This document shows, piece after piece, positions 24,108 to 32,394 of a DNA stretch of 64,000 bases. Position numbers and translations under genes: made by a program. The notes below the pieces were generated by a model. The model made no database searches. It saw nothing but the letters and a program-made list of their open reading frames with translations, and was not told the DNA's origin. Each line of letters begins with the position of its first letter. The first letter of the stretch is position 1. This stretch comes from Myxococcota bacterium (GTDB lineage: Bacteria; Myxococcota_A; UBA9160; SMWR01): NCBI GenBank assembly GCA_039030075.1, contig JBCCEW010000007.1:124001-188000 (forward strand). The letters run 5' to 3'.

Positions 24108-25607
24108 TCAGTCCGGGTACACGAACGCGGGCGTGGGCGTCAGCTCGATCCACAGCGGCTCGTCGCCGAGTTCGCGGACGCTGGCTTCGGAGCTCGTCAC
24201 GCCGACCTCGGTCACCGTGTGCTCGACGCGCACCCGGTCCGCATCGATGTCGAGCTGCACCAACACGGGCGGCAGCGGATCCCCGGGGCCCACGAAGTGG
24301 GGCGGTTCGTACCATCCCACCCAGGCGCGACCGTCGTTGCCGTCGAGCGCGTAGACGTGCACCTGCTGCGAGTCGAGGGGCAGTCGTTCGATCTCTTCGC
24401 GACGCGCCAGTGCGCGCTCGAGCTGGCGGTAGGCGAAGAAGGCGGGATAGCCGCGGTGCCCATCGCGCTCGAGGAGGCCCGACCAGGCCGCGAGACCCGC
24501 TGCCGCGTGGAACGAAGGATCGCTCCACCAGGTGGCGTCGGTCGCGCTCGCCAACTCTGCGCGCCGCACCCCGCGACGCGCGAGCACCAGTCCCTTGGTC
24601 ACCACGTTGCGTGCCGCAGACGCCCGTGCCCAGGCGATCGCCTCGGGGCTGCCGCGCAGCAGCGCATCGAAGGCCGCGGCGATCGCGCAGCGGTCCGACT
24701 CCGGGGTGGCCGGGCCGAGCCGGGCGCGCTCGGGTCCCTTCTGATCGCAGCGGGAAGGCGCGCCTTCCTCGGCGACCGGTGCGGTGGTTCCGCCGATGAC
24801 CTGGATCGGTTTCCCTCCGCCGTTCACCGCCAACCAAGCGAGCCACGCGTCCAGCTCTTCGGCCGAACCCGACGCTTCGATCGTCCACTCGTCGAACACG
24901 TCCGTCGCCGTCGCCAACGCATCGAGCCGCGCGGCCACCGCGCCCGGCGGTGCGCCGCGCGCGCGCAAGGGAGGCAGCACCACGACCACGCGATCCGAGG
25001 CCTCGCGGAATGCGGTCTGGAACCGCACGAGAAGCTCGGGATAGTCGGCGAAGGGCTCGATCCCGCCGGCGTGAAGATCCGAACCGATGCGAAAGCGGCG
25101 CACGGACCCGTCGAGCCCGGGCGCGTCGAAGTCGCCGTCGTCGTCGTAGCGTTCCACGACGCTGGCGGCCCACTCGGCGAGCGCCGCGCGCTGCTCCGGA
25201 TCCGCCGGGAGATCGCTGCGGGGTTTGAGCAGCGTGTCCGACGCCCTGAGCGCGTGGAAGTCGAGACACAGCTCGAGGTCGCGAATCCCTGCGCTCTGGA
25301 GCGCCACCACCCATGCGTCGACGCGTTCCCAATCCGGCACAGCGCCGGGCTCCCAGCGCAGCCAGGCGCAGGGCGCGTTGGCGACTTCGAGCCCCACGCC
25401 CGCGAGGGCCTTGCCCACCGGAGCGAGTTCTCGCGACATGGTGCGCGCCGTGCCCCAAGCGAAGGGCGCGTCCGACTCGACCCGGGGCGGCGGCTCGGGA
25501 AGCGGAGCGGCCCGCTGGGGCTCCGTCGCGCAACTCGCGCACAAGAGTGCCGTGAGCCCGAGGGCCGCTGCGCGCGCCTGGCGTACGCCGATTCCGTGCC
25601 CAGCCAT
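24108..25607 (-). CDS. Lipoprotein with a probable TIM-barrel-like domain, function unknown
   Basis: Secreted or lipid-anchored protein of 499 residues. The N-terminus has a signal peptide with a lipobox-like CASC (AALGLTALLCASCATEP), Cys at about residue 25. The body alternates strands and helices with blocks such as GLEVANAPCAWLRWEP, GIRDLELCLDFHAL and FRIGSDLHAGGIEPFADYP that recall (beta/alpha)8 glycosidase-like barrels, but no catalytic signature could be fixed. The C-terminal part (about 390-499) looks like a beta-sandwich (QVHVYALDGNDGRAWVGWYE). It starts 14 bases after the stop of the ketopantoate-reductase-like gene, so the two are probably co-transcribed. I do not recognise the family. 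Confidence 0.7.
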   Translation of the reverse strand: MAGHGIGVRQARAAALGLTALLCASCATEPQRAAPLPEPPPRVESDAPFAWGTARTMSRELAPVGKALAGVGLEVANAPCAWLRWEPGAVPDWERVDAWVVALQSAGIRDLELCLDFHALRASDTLLKPRSDLPADPEQRAALAEWAASVVERYDDDGDFDAPGLDGSVRRFRIGSDLHAGGIEPFADYPELLVRFQTAFREASDRVVVVLPPLRARGAPPGAVAARLDALATATDVFDEWTIEASGSAEELDAWLAWLAVNGGGKPIQVIGGTTAPVAEEGAPSRCDQKGPERARLGPATPESDRCAIAAAFDALLRGSPEAIAWARASAARNVVTKGLVLARRGVRRAELASATDATWWSDPSFHAAAGLAAWSGLLERDGHRGYPAFFAYRQLERALARREEIERLPLDSQQVHVYALDGNDGRAWVGWYEPPHFVGPGDPLPPVLVQLDIDADRVRVEHTVTEVGVTSSEASVRELGDEPLWIELTPTPAFVYPD

Positions 25608-25621
25608 CTCGCCGGCGGAGG

Positions 25622-26566
25622 TTACTCGGGTTGGGTCGACGTCGCTGCCGGCGGGGGCACCTCGGGCAGCCAATCTTCCGAAGGCGCCTCGTGGCAGGTC
25701 CTCAGCAGCTCCGCTGCACGCTGGTTCGCCGGAGCCGAGAGCCCCTCCCGCTCCGCAATCCGGACGACCGCGCCGTTCCGCGCCTCCACTTCGAGCGGCC
25801 GCCCTGCCAGGCGATCCGCCAGCGTCGATGGAGCGCCCCCGGACATCAGCGTCGTCAGCCGCTCGCGGATCTCCTCGGCGAGCCTTGGATCCAAGGCGAT
25901 TCCGCGCGCCGCCGCGACGCGCACGGTTTCCGTCGCCAGTGCCCCGCACCAGCGACGCCGCCGCGCGCCGTCGATCTCCGGCAGAGGACGACCGGCCAGC
26001 GCCGCGACGGCTCCACTCGCCGCGTTCCAGGCGAGCTTCTCCCAGGCGGCGCGCTCGGGATCCGCCACGCACTCCACCTCGAGATCGGTGTCCGCGAACC
26101 ACGCCGCAAACGCCTTCGCGTCGGGCGCCGTGGGCACCTGCAGCCGCGCCCGGCGCCGCTGCACCACGTGTCCCGGCGCGATCCGCTCGGCGGGACAGTC
26201 GATCACCACCGGCACGACCCGCTCGGCGGGAACCCAGCGCGACACCCGCTCGGCGTGTTCGACGCCGTTCTGGATCACCGCGACGCGGGTGTGCTCGCCG
26301 ATCGCCGCATCGAGCCAGGGCCTGGCGCCCTGTACCTGGTGCGCCTTCGTCGACAGCACGACCCAGTCGGCGGGCGCCAGACGCGAGGGATCGACAAGGG
26401 TCTGGGGGCGGACCTCCCAGCGCGCGTCCGGCGCATCCACCACCAGGGTCTCGACCGGCGTTCTCACGCAGAACACCAGGTCGGGTTGCCTTCCGACGAG
26501 ACGCGCTCCGCAGACCCCGCCAATCGCGCCCAATCCGATCCAGGCGATGCGAGCAGCGGTGGACAC
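25622..26566 (-). CDS. Ketopantoate reductase (ApbA/PanE)-like oxidoreductase
   Basis: NADP-dependent reductase of 314 residues of the ApbA/PanE fold. The Rossmann fingerprint GLGAIGGVCGARL is at about residues 12-24. The conserved Lys of STKAHQ (about 74) and the QNGV block (about 99-102) follow, then the helical domain with KLAWNAASGAVAAL. Whether it makes pantoate or reduces another 2-oxo acid is not decided by sequence. The GTG start has no ribosome-binding site and lies 6 bases after a palindromic -10, so it is probably translated from a leaderless mRNA. It is divergent from the SDR gene by 20 bases. Confidence 0.84.
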   Translation of the reverse strand: MSTAARIAWIGLGAIGGVCGARLVGRQPDLVFCVRTPVETLVVDAPDARWEVRPQTLVDPSRLAPADWVVLSTKAHQVQGARPWLDAAIGEHTRVAVIQNGVEHAERVSRWVPAERVVPVVIDCPAERIAPGHVVQRRRARLQVPTAPDAKAFAAWFADTDLEVECVADPERAAWEKLAWNAASGAVAALAGRPLPEIDGARRRRWCGALATETVRVAAARGIALDPRLAEEIRERLTTLMSGGAPSTLADRLAGRPLEVEARNGAVVRIAEREGLSAPANQRAAELLRTCHEAPSEDWLPEVPPPAATSTQPE

Positions 26567-26569
26567 GCG

Positions 26570-26583
26570 GCGAGTATACTCGC
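26570..26583. promoter_or_regulatory. Symmetric bidirectional promoter, leaderless on both strands
   Basis: GCGAGTATACTCGC is a perfect 14-bp palindrome filling most of the 20-base gap between two divergent genes. It contains TATACT on both strands (26575-26580 plus; 26578-26573 minus). Each hexamer is followed by exactly 6 bases and then a start codon (ATG 26587 plus, GTG 26566 minus), so both mRNAs should start at or next to their start codons. Neither gene has a ribosome-binding site. Confidence 0.55.
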
Positions 26584-26586
26584 GCG

Positions 26587-27312
26587 ATGGCGAGCCCCCT
26601 GGTCTTCATCTCCGGCGCATCGAGTGGCATCGGGCAGGCACTCGCGGATACGGTGCCGTTCCCCGCAGCGCGCTCGATCGACATCAGCCGACGGGGCAAC
26701 CCGAATTGCGAGCACTTCGCCGCTGATCTGTCGAAGCCGGCCGAGTGGCCGCGCGTCGCGGAGCACTTTCGCAAGGAGATCGAGGGCTTCACCGGGGACC
26801 GCGTCGTGTTCATCCACAACGCGGGAACCCTCGACCCGATGGGCTTCGCGGGTGAGGTCGACCCGACGGGCTACGCCGAGCAGGTGTTGCTGAACTCGGC
26901 CGCACCCCAGGTGCTGGGCGACGCGTTCCTCCGCGCTGCGGCGCACACCGAAGCGCCTTGCACCCTGCTCTTCATCGGTTCGGGGGCCGCCAACTCGGTC
27001 TATCTCGGCTGGTCGGCCTACGGCGCCGGCAAGGCCGCGGCGGACCATTGGGTGCGCACCGCAGGTGCCGAATGCGAGCAGCGCGGCGGGCGCTGCCGGA
27101 TCGTGTCGGTCGCGCCCGGCGTCGTGGAGACCGACATGCAGCGGGACATCCGTGCGATGACCGAAGAAGCCTTCCCCGACGTCGAGCGTTTCCGCGAGCT
27201 GCATCGCGAGGGTGCGCTGCGGTCGCCGGAAGAAGCGGCGCGCGACCTCTGGAAGCTCGTGGTCGAAGACCGCTTCGACAACGGCGCCACGCTGGACCTG
27301 CGGGACGGCTGA
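26587..27312 (+). CDS. Short-chain dehydrogenase/reductase
   Basis: Classical SDR of 241 residues. The cofactor motif SGASSGIGQA is at about 9-18, NAG at about 79-81, the catalytic Ser near GSGAAN and the Tyr-x3-Lys as YGAGK at about 146-150. The size and LDLRDG end are typical of sepiapterin-reductase/benzil-reductase-like SDRs. It starts 6 bases after the shared palindromic -10, without a ribosome-binding site (probably leaderless). The membrane protein gene follows after 17 bases. Confidence 0.88.
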   Translation: MASPLVFISGASSGIGQALADTVPFPAARSIDISRRGNPNCEHFAADLSKPAEWPRVAEHFRKEIEGFTGDRVVFIHNAGTLDPMGFAGEVDPTGYAEQVLLNSAAPQVLGDAFLRAAAHTEAPCTLLFIGSGAANSVYLGWSAYGAGKAAADHWVRTAGAECEQRGGRCRIVSVAPGVVETDMQRDIRAMTEEAFPDVERFRELHREGALRSPEEAARDLWKLVVEDRFDNGATLDLRDG

Positions 27313-27329
27313 CAGAGAGGGAGCCCACG

Positions 27330-27959
27330 GTGCGCAGCAGCTGGCGTTGGTTCTTCGTGGCTTCCGCGGTCCAGACCGTGCTCTTCTTCGGGGTCCTCGC
27401 CGCCTACGGAACTGAAGAGAACGGCCTGCGCACGCTGGTCCGTTCCACGGCGCGCAGCGGTTGCCTGGTGTTCCTGGCCGTCTACGCCGCGTCTTCCCTG
27501 CGTCGGATCTGGCCCTCGGACGCCACCGGTTGGCTCGTGCGGAACCGCCGACCGCTCGGCGTGAGTTTCGCATGGGCCCACGGTCTGCACGCGATCGCCA
27601 TCGCGATGCTGGCCACGCTGCAGGGCGACGCCTTCGAGAGCGATCTCGTGACCCTGGTCTTCGGTGGGATCGGCTACCTGCTGCTCACCGCGATGGCCGC
27701 TACGTCCTTCGACGGCGCGGCGCGCAAGATCGGCCCCCAGCGCTGGGCGCGACTCCATCGCACCGGGATGCACTGGCTGTGGACACTCTTTGCGTTCAAC
27801 TGGACCCTGCTCAGCCTGCAGTCGCTCGGCTACCTGCCGATGGCGATCGCGACCTGGGCGGCCGCGGCCGTTCGTTTCGCCGCCTGGCGCGCGCGCCGTG
27901 TGGGGCGGCGGGGGTCCGAGCCGCGCGCGGACGACCCCCTCGAAGCGGCAGCGAGCTGA
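27330..27959 (+). CDS. Ferric-reductase-like transmembrane heme protein
   Basis: Membrane protein of 209 residues with about five to six hydrophobic helices, resembling the ferric-reductase-like transmembrane domain (MsrQ/YedZ group). Candidate heme-ligand His residues lie in AWAHGLHAIAIAM (about residues 86-98) and HRTGMHWLWTLF (about 142-153). The C-terminus is basic and cytoplasmic. The GTG start has GAGAGGGAG upstream. The KshB-like flavin reductase gene follows after 87 bases; it could pass electrons to this protein, but a dedicated promoter in the gap argues for separate control. The acceptor is unknown. Confidence 0.72.
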   Translation: MRSSWRWFFVASAVQTVLFFGVLAAYGTEENGLRTLVRSTARSGCLVFLAVYAASSLRRIWPSDATGWLVRNRRPLGVSFAWAHGLHAIAIAMLATLQGDAFESDLVTLVFGGIGYLLLTAMAATSFDGAARKIGPQRWARLHRTGMHWLWTLFAFNWTLLSLQSLGYLPMAIATWAAAAVRFAAWRARRVGRRGSEPRADDPLEAAAS

Positions 27960-27960
27960 G

Positions 27961-28015
27961 CCCCTAGGGGCGAGGCGCCCGCGTCCCGATGCACCGGGCG
28001 GGGATGCGCTAGGCT
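27961..28015 (+). promoter_or_regulatory. CTAG palindrome and -10 before the KshB-like gene
   Basis: CCCCTAGGGG (27961-27970) is a perfect 10-bp palindrome directly after the stop of the membrane-protein gene. TAGGCT at 28010-28015 is a plausible -10 for the reductase gene, giving a leader of about 25 bases. No -35 match is evident. Confidence 0.35.
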
Positions 28016-28046
28016 GCGCGCCGCCGCCGCGAGAGTGCCCCCGACC

Positions 28047-29150
28047 ATGATGAACCTCGACTCCGAACGCGTCGCCCAGTCCGTATCCGAGACCGACTGG
28101 CAGGACGCCATCCGCACCTGTCATCTCCTCCGCGTCGCCGAGACGATCGAGGAGACCCACGACACGCTCTCGATCGTGTTCGAGGTTCCCGCCGCGCTGC
28201 AGGACGCGTTCGCCTATCGCGCGGGTCAGTTCCTGAGCTTCAAGGTTCCGCACGAGGGCAAGGTGCTGGTGCGGAGCTACTCGCTCTCGAGCTCGCCGGA
28301 AACCGACTCCGCGCCCAAGGTGACGGTGAAGCGGGTCGAAGACGGTCGCATCTCCAACTGGATGAACGACCACGTGCGCGCGGACGTCTCCTTGATGGTG
28401 GTGCCGCCCGCGGGACTCTTCGTGCTCGACCCCCAGTCGACGCGCGACGTGGTGCTGTTCAGCGGCGGCAGCGGGATCACGCCGTGCATCTCGATCATCA
28501 AGACGGCACTCGTCAGCTCCCAGCGCAAGCTCACGCTCTTCTACGCGAACCGCGACGCGCGCTCGATCATCTTCTCGAAGGAGCTCGAGTCGCTGCAGCA
28601 GCAGCATCCGGGCCGCCTCGAAATCACCCACTCGCTGGACGCCGAGCGGGGCTTCGTCACCGCCGACGACGTGCGCGGCGTCGTGGGGAGCGCGCCCGAC
28701 CGCGACTTCTTCCTGTGCGGACCGGGCGAGTTCATGGACACGGTCGAGGCGGCGCTCCAGAACGCCGGCGTCGCCCGGGACCGCATCGCCATCGAGCGTT
28801 TCGTGTCACCGACCGATCCGGGCGACGACGCGACCACAGACACGGCGGCGAGCGAAACCAGCGGAGATGCGCCCGCCACCATCACGATCGCGCTCGACGG
28901 CCAGGAACACGAGGTGCCCTACGAACCCGGTGAGCGGATCCTCGAGGCGGCGCGTCGCGCGGGTCTCGACCCGCCGTTCTCCTGCGAAGAGGGCTACTGC
29001 TCCTGCTGCATGGCGAAGGCCCCGAGCGGCACGCTCGAAATGGCCACGAACGACTGCCTCACGCCCGACCTGCTCGAAGAGGGCTGGGTGCTGACCTGCC
29101 AGGCCCGCTGCAAGGGCGGCGGGAAGGTCCGGATCGAGTACCCGGACTGA
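28047..29150 (+). CDS. Flavin/2Fe-2S reductase, KshB-like
   Basis: Three-domain electron-transfer reductase of 367 residues. An FAD domain carries RSYSLSSSPE (about 76-85), an NAD(P)H domain carries GGSGITPCISIIKTAL (about 140-155) and CGPGEFM (about 227-233), and a C-terminal plant-type ferredoxin carries C-x4-C-x2-C (CEEGYCSCC) with a distant Cys (LTCQARC). In length, domain order and detail (YANRDARSIIF, AIERF) it resembles 3-ketosteroid 9-alpha-hydroxylase reductase KshB more than PaaE. KshA, the oxygenase partner, is not adjacent; the Rieske oxygenase at 36.6 kb has its own ferredoxin. With the igr-like operon 4 kb away, a role in steroid ring hydroxylation is plausible. Confidence 0.8.
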   Translation: MMNLDSERVAQSVSETDWQDAIRTCHLLRVAETIEETHDTLSIVFEVPAALQDAFAYRAGQFLSFKVPHEGKVLVRSYSLSSSPETDSAPKVTVKRVEDGRISNWMNDHVRADVSLMVVPPAGLFVLDPQSTRDVVLFSGGSGITPCISIIKTALVSSQRKLTLFYANRDARSIIFSKELESLQQQHPGRLEITHSLDAERGFVTADDVRGVVGSAPDRDFFLCGPGEFMDTVEAALQNAGVARDRIAIERFVSPTDPGDDATTDTAASETSGDAPATITIALDGQEHEVPYEPGERILEAARRAGLDPPFSCEEGYCSCCMAKAPSGTLEMATNDCLTPDLLEEGWVLTCQARCKGGGKVRIEYPD

Positions 29151-29229
29151 GCCACGGCTCGCCCAGGATGCGGGCACCGGCCGCGCGTCCTACCTTTGAG
29201 CAACCCTCCCCCCGCATGAGGGATCTCGC

Positions 29230-29664
29230 GTGACCCAGCGTCTTTCGCGTCACCGGTCACGAACGCTCCGAACCGCTCGGAAGAACCGAGTCGCCGCGCG
29301 TTCGCTCGCCGTCCTCTTCGTTTCGTTCGTGATCATCGCCGCCTCTGCCGCGCACGCCTACGAACCGATCTACGACCCCACCTACTACGGCCCGGCTCCG
29401 CAGGAAGACCCGGGCCTGCTTCGCGAGGGGGGCATGGGTGCCGCTTCGGCGGCGGCGAGCCTGGTCTACGGACCGCTGAAGCTCGGCTACGCCGTGGGCG
29501 GTCTCGTCCTGGGAGGCTCGACCCTGCTCTGGACCTGGGGCGATCAGGAGACGGCCATGACCCTCGTGCACATGTCGCTCGGCGGCGACTACGTCATCAC
29601 GCCGGCGCACCTCGGCGGCGCCGACGACATTCGCTTCACGGGCGAATTGCCCGCGCGTCAGTAG
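29230..29664 (+). CDS. Small exported protein, function unknown
   Basis: Protein of 144 residues with a long basic N-region followed by a signal peptide (LAVLFVSFVIIAASAAHA, cleavage near residue 43). The mature part is Tyr/Pro-rich at first (YEPIYDPTYYGP), then has a hydrophobic Gly/Ala segment (LKLGYAVGGLVLGGSTLLW) that could cross or insert into a membrane. The GTG start has weak signals. It is convergent with the phosphatase gene across a small hairpin (AGCCCG 29663-29668 / CGGGCT 29678-29683). No family recognised. Confidence 0.65.
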   Translation: MTQRLSRHRSRTLRTARKNRVAARSLAVLFVSFVIIAASAAHAYEPIYDPTYYGPAPQEDPGLLREGGMGAASAAASLVYGPLKLGYAVGGLVLGGSTLLWTWGDQETAMTLVHMSLGGDYVITPAHLGGADDIRFTGELPARQ

Positions 29665-29683
29665 CCCGTCGCCAGCGCGGGCT

Positions 29684-30292
29684 TCAGAGGCCCGAGACGG
29701 TGCGATCGTCGTGGGCGGTCGCCGCGTCGAGGTGAGCGGTGCAGCCGACGCGCTCGACGCGAAACGGCGGCCTGGGGTCGATCTCGGTGAGCGCGGTGTT
29801 GCCGAGACCACGCGGGGCCACCGCATCGCCCAGGTCGAGCACCCGGGAGAACAGCGAGTGGCACACCAGTCCGTGGGTCACCACCACGAGGTGCCCCTCG
29901 GTGCGTGACGCGGCCGCGATCACGCGCTCCCACACCGCATCCACCCGCGCGTGCAGCTCTTCCCAGCTCTCGCCGCCCGGCGGGTGGTAGTCGGGCGCGA
30001 ACGGATCGGTTTCGAGGTCGGCGTAGGCGCGGCCACGCAGCTCTCCGAAGTGCCGTTCACGCAGGCCCGGGTCGAGGGTGAGGGTCGCGCCAGTCACCGC
30101 GCGCACCGCTTCCGCCGTCTGCTGGGCCCGGGCGTAGTCACTCGCGAGCAGCCCGCCGATGGGCGCGCCCTTCAGGCGCTCCGCCAGCCGCGCCGCCTGG
30201 GCGTGGCCGCGTTCGGAGAGCGGCGTGTCCGGAAACTGCAGCACGCGCTTCGCGTTGCCATCGGTCTCGCCGTGGCGAACCAGCAGGATCAT
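29684..30292 (-). CDS. Histidine phosphatase family protein
   Basis: Phosphoglycerate-mutase-like phosphatase of 202 residues. The phospho-His motif is LVRHGETDGN at residues 4-13, with the second catalytic His in VVTHGLVCHSL (about 154). PLSERGHAQAARL is the usual early helix. The ATG start overlaps the stop of the FAH gene by 4 bases, so the two are translationally coupled. It resembles the CobC/GpmB-type broad phosphatases; the substrate is unknown. Confidence 0.87.
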   Translation of the reverse strand: MILLVRHGETDGNAKRVLQFPDTPLSERGHAQAARLAERLKGAPIGGLLASDYARAQQTAEAVRAVTGATLTLDPGLRERHFGELRGRAYADLETDPFAPDYHPPGGESWEELHARVDAVWERVIAAASRTEGHLVVVTHGLVCHSLFSRVLDLGDAVAPRGLGNTALTEIDPRPPFRVERVGCTAHLDAATAHDDRTVSGL

Positions 30293-31140
30293 CCGTCGGC
30301 CACGCAGCGATTGTGCAGGGTGCCGATCCCCGGAATGTGGCTCGTGATCTCGTCGCCCGGCTTCAGATAGCGCCGCGGATCCCGGACGCTTCCGACACCC
30401 GAGGGCGTTCCCGTGAAGATCAGATCGCCGGGCTCGAGCGCGCAGTAGCGCGACAGGAAGGCCACGAGCTCGGCCACCGAGAAGATCATGTCGCGGGTGC
30501 GGTCCTCCTGAAGACGCTCACCGGAGACCTCGCACCAGAGCGGCACGTCGTCGGGATCGTCGAACGCCGCGAGCTCCACCAGCGCCGGCCCGATGGGACC
30601 GTACCCGTCGGCCGACTTCCCCATCGAGAACTGGGGCGGCTTGTCCGAAAACTGGAGCGCGCGGTCCGAGATGTCCTGCCCCACGCAGTAGCCCGCCACG
30701 TACTCCATTGCGTCGGCCCCCTCGACGCGTCGCGCTGGGCGCCCGATCACCGCCACCAGCTCGACTTCGTAGTCGACGCGCTCGGACGTCAGGGCGACGT
30801 CGGCGCGCGGTCCGGCCAGGCAATTCGGGAACTTCGTGAAGATCATCGGCTGCTTCGGGAGATCGAGACCGGCTTCGGCGGCATGCGCCCGGTAGTTCAA
30901 GCCCACCCCGAAGACCTTCGAAGGGCGCGGGACGCAGGGTCCGAGCTCGCTCTCGTCGAGGGCAGGATCGTCGGCGCCTGCGCGGATGTCTTTCGCCCAG
31001 GCGCAGAACTCGGACCAGGCGGCGATCACGGCCATCGGGTCTGCGGGGAAGCGACCCTCGGAACGCTCGGCGACGTCGACGAAGCGCCCGTCGCAATCGA
31101 GTCCGGCGCGGCCAGCGCGGTTGACGAGACGAACTCCCAT
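30289..31140 (-). CDS. Fumarylacetoacetate hydrolase family protein
   Basis: Metal-dependent hydrolase/isomerase of 283 residues. The FAH core begins at GVGLNYRAHAAEAGL (about 78-92). Metal ligands lie in DYEVELVAVIG (E-x-E) and the nearby GQDISDRALQ Asp, and a C-terminal GDLIFTGTPSGVG is diagnostic. Family members cleave C-C bonds in aromatic or acylpyruvate catabolism. The ATG at 31140 was chosen because homology starts there. It is paired with the phosphatase gene by a 4-base overlap and divergent from endonuclease V. Confidence 0.88.
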   Translation of the reverse strand: MGVRLVNRAGRAGLDCDGRFVDVAERSEGRFPADPMAVIAAWSEFCAWAKDIRAGADDPALDESELGPCVPRPSKVFGVGLNYRAHAAEAGLDLPKQPMIFTKFPNCLAGPRADVALTSERVDYEVELVAVIGRPARRVEGADAMEYVAGYCVGQDISDRALQFSDKPPQFSMGKSADGYGPIGPALVELAAFDDPDDVPLWCEVSGERLQEDRTRDMIFSVAELVAFLSRYCALEPGDLIFTGTPSGVGSVRDPRRYLKPGDEITSHIPGIGTLHNRCVADG

Positions 31141-31214
31141 GGGATGCTCCTGCGTGCGTGGGGCGCCCAGTCTAGGCGAGGCCAGGGCCTCTGCGGGAGC
31201 ACCCGACGACCTCC

Positions 31215-31928
31215 ATGCAGATTTCTCGCGTACCCCACTCCTGGAACCTCTCGCCGCGGCGCGCAGCCGAAGTGCAGCGGACGCTCGCCCCGCGTGTGCG
31301 CACGCGCCCGACGCGGCGCCGACTGCGCTTCGTGGTGGGCGTCGACTGTGCGTTCGCCGAGCAGCGGGGACAGGCGCCCGCGGCCCTCGGCTCGGACTGT
31401 CTGGCGGCCGCGGTGGTGTGGGACGCCCAGGAGGGGTGCGTCGTCGAGGAACGCGTGGCATCCCGTCCCCTGCGTTTCCCCTACGTGCCCGGCCTGCTCT
31501 CGTTCCGCGAACTGCCGGCAGTGCTCGCGGCCCTGCGCCGCGTGCGATCCGAGGTCGATGCGATCTTCGTCGACGGCCACGGGTTCGCGCATCCGCGTCG
31601 CTTCGGGATCGCGTGTCACCTCGGCGTGCTCGCCGACCGCCCCTGCGTCGGCGTTGCGAAGAGTCGTCTGGTCGGGTCCCACCGCGAACCCGGACGCGCG
31701 CGGGGCGACCGCACGCCGCTCCTCGACGAAGGCGAACGCCTCGGGACCGTGCTGCGCTCGCGCGACGACACGCGCCCGCTCTTCGTGAGCGTGGGTCACG
31801 CGATCGATCTGGCGACCGCCGAGTCGCTCGTGCTGCAGTGCGGCGTCGGCTACCGGCTGCCCGAGCCCACCCGCCGTGCAGATCGTCTGGTGGCTCTGGA
31901 GAAGCGCGCCCGCCGCGAACGCCGCTAG
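31215..31928 (+). CDS. nfi: Endonuclease V
   Basis: Deoxyinosine-specific endonuclease of 237 residues. Diagnostic features are the metal-binding GVDCAF (about 41-46), YVPGLLSFRELPA (about 90-102), the acidic VDGHGFAHPRRFGIACHLGV (about 116-135) and CVGVAKSRL (about 142-150). It initiates repair of deaminated adenine by cutting near the lesion. The frame ends in TAG that shares the palindrome CTAG with the stop of the opposite TerB-like gene, a 4-base tail-to-tail overlap. Confidence 0.9.
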   Translation: MQISRVPHSWNLSPRRAAEVQRTLAPRVRTRPTRRRLRFVVGVDCAFAEQRGQAPAALGSDCLAAAVVWDAQEGCVVEERVASRPLRFPYVPGLLSFRELPAVLAALRRVRSEVDAIFVDGHGFAHPRRFGIACHLGVLADRPCVGVAKSRLVGSHREPGRARGDRTPLLDEGERLGTVLRSRDDTRPLFVSVGHAIDLATAESLVLQCGVGYRLPEPTRRADRLVALEKRARRERR

Positions 31929-32254
31929 CCGTTGAAAAGATCCTGCAGGATCGACAGGGTCTCGCGCTCTTCGGCGGAGACCTCGCCATCCGCCGCGATC
32001 ACGCCTTCGATCGCTTCCAGGAAGATCTTGCGGTGCGCCTGAGGGATCGTCATCGGGTCGACGCTGTCGACCGCCGGCGGCACTTCGAGCCACTGGCGCA
32101 CCTGGGCCCGATCCTCGTTGTCCAGATCCAGGCGCTCGACCAGACGCGCTACGAACGCACGCTCCTCGGCCTGCACCTCGAGATCCGCCCAGGCGAACGA
32201 GCACACGAACTTGATCAGATGCATCCGCTGGCGACGATCGAGACCTTCGAACAC
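31925..32254 (-). CDS. TerB-family protein
   Basis: All-helical protein of 109 residues resembling the tellurite-resistance TerB domain: two related helical hairpins with acidic loops (AWADLEVQAEERAFVARLV and VIAADGEVSAEERETLSIL) in the D-x4-EE pattern that binds metal ions in TerB. The GTG start at 32254 has AGGAG six bases upstream, which decides it over the longer open frame. It overlaps endonuclease V tail to tail at CTAG. The sirtuin gene lies upstream on the same strand, with a 140-base gap. The function is unknown. Confidence 0.8.
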   Translation of the reverse strand: MFEGLDRRQRMHLIKFVCSFAWADLEVQAEERAFVARLVERLDLDNEDRAQVRQWLEVPPAVDSVDPMTIPQAHRKIFLEAIEGVIAADGEVSAEERETLSILQDLFNG

Positions 32255-32394
32255 AGGGTTCTCCTGATGCCCGCTGGCCGCGCCCGCGGCCCCGGGTGGA
32301 ACGCGCATTATACGCGCCGCCGCAACACGGGAGGGGAAGCTGCGATCGAGGCCGCGTCCGGAAGCCCGAGCGGAACCGGGAGCGCTGGCCCCGC

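Noticed and set aside
24108-26819. One 903-codon minus-strand gene
   Set aside because: The upstream part is a shadow of the ketopantoate-reductase-like gene in another frame; the real protein starts at 25607 with a signal peptide.
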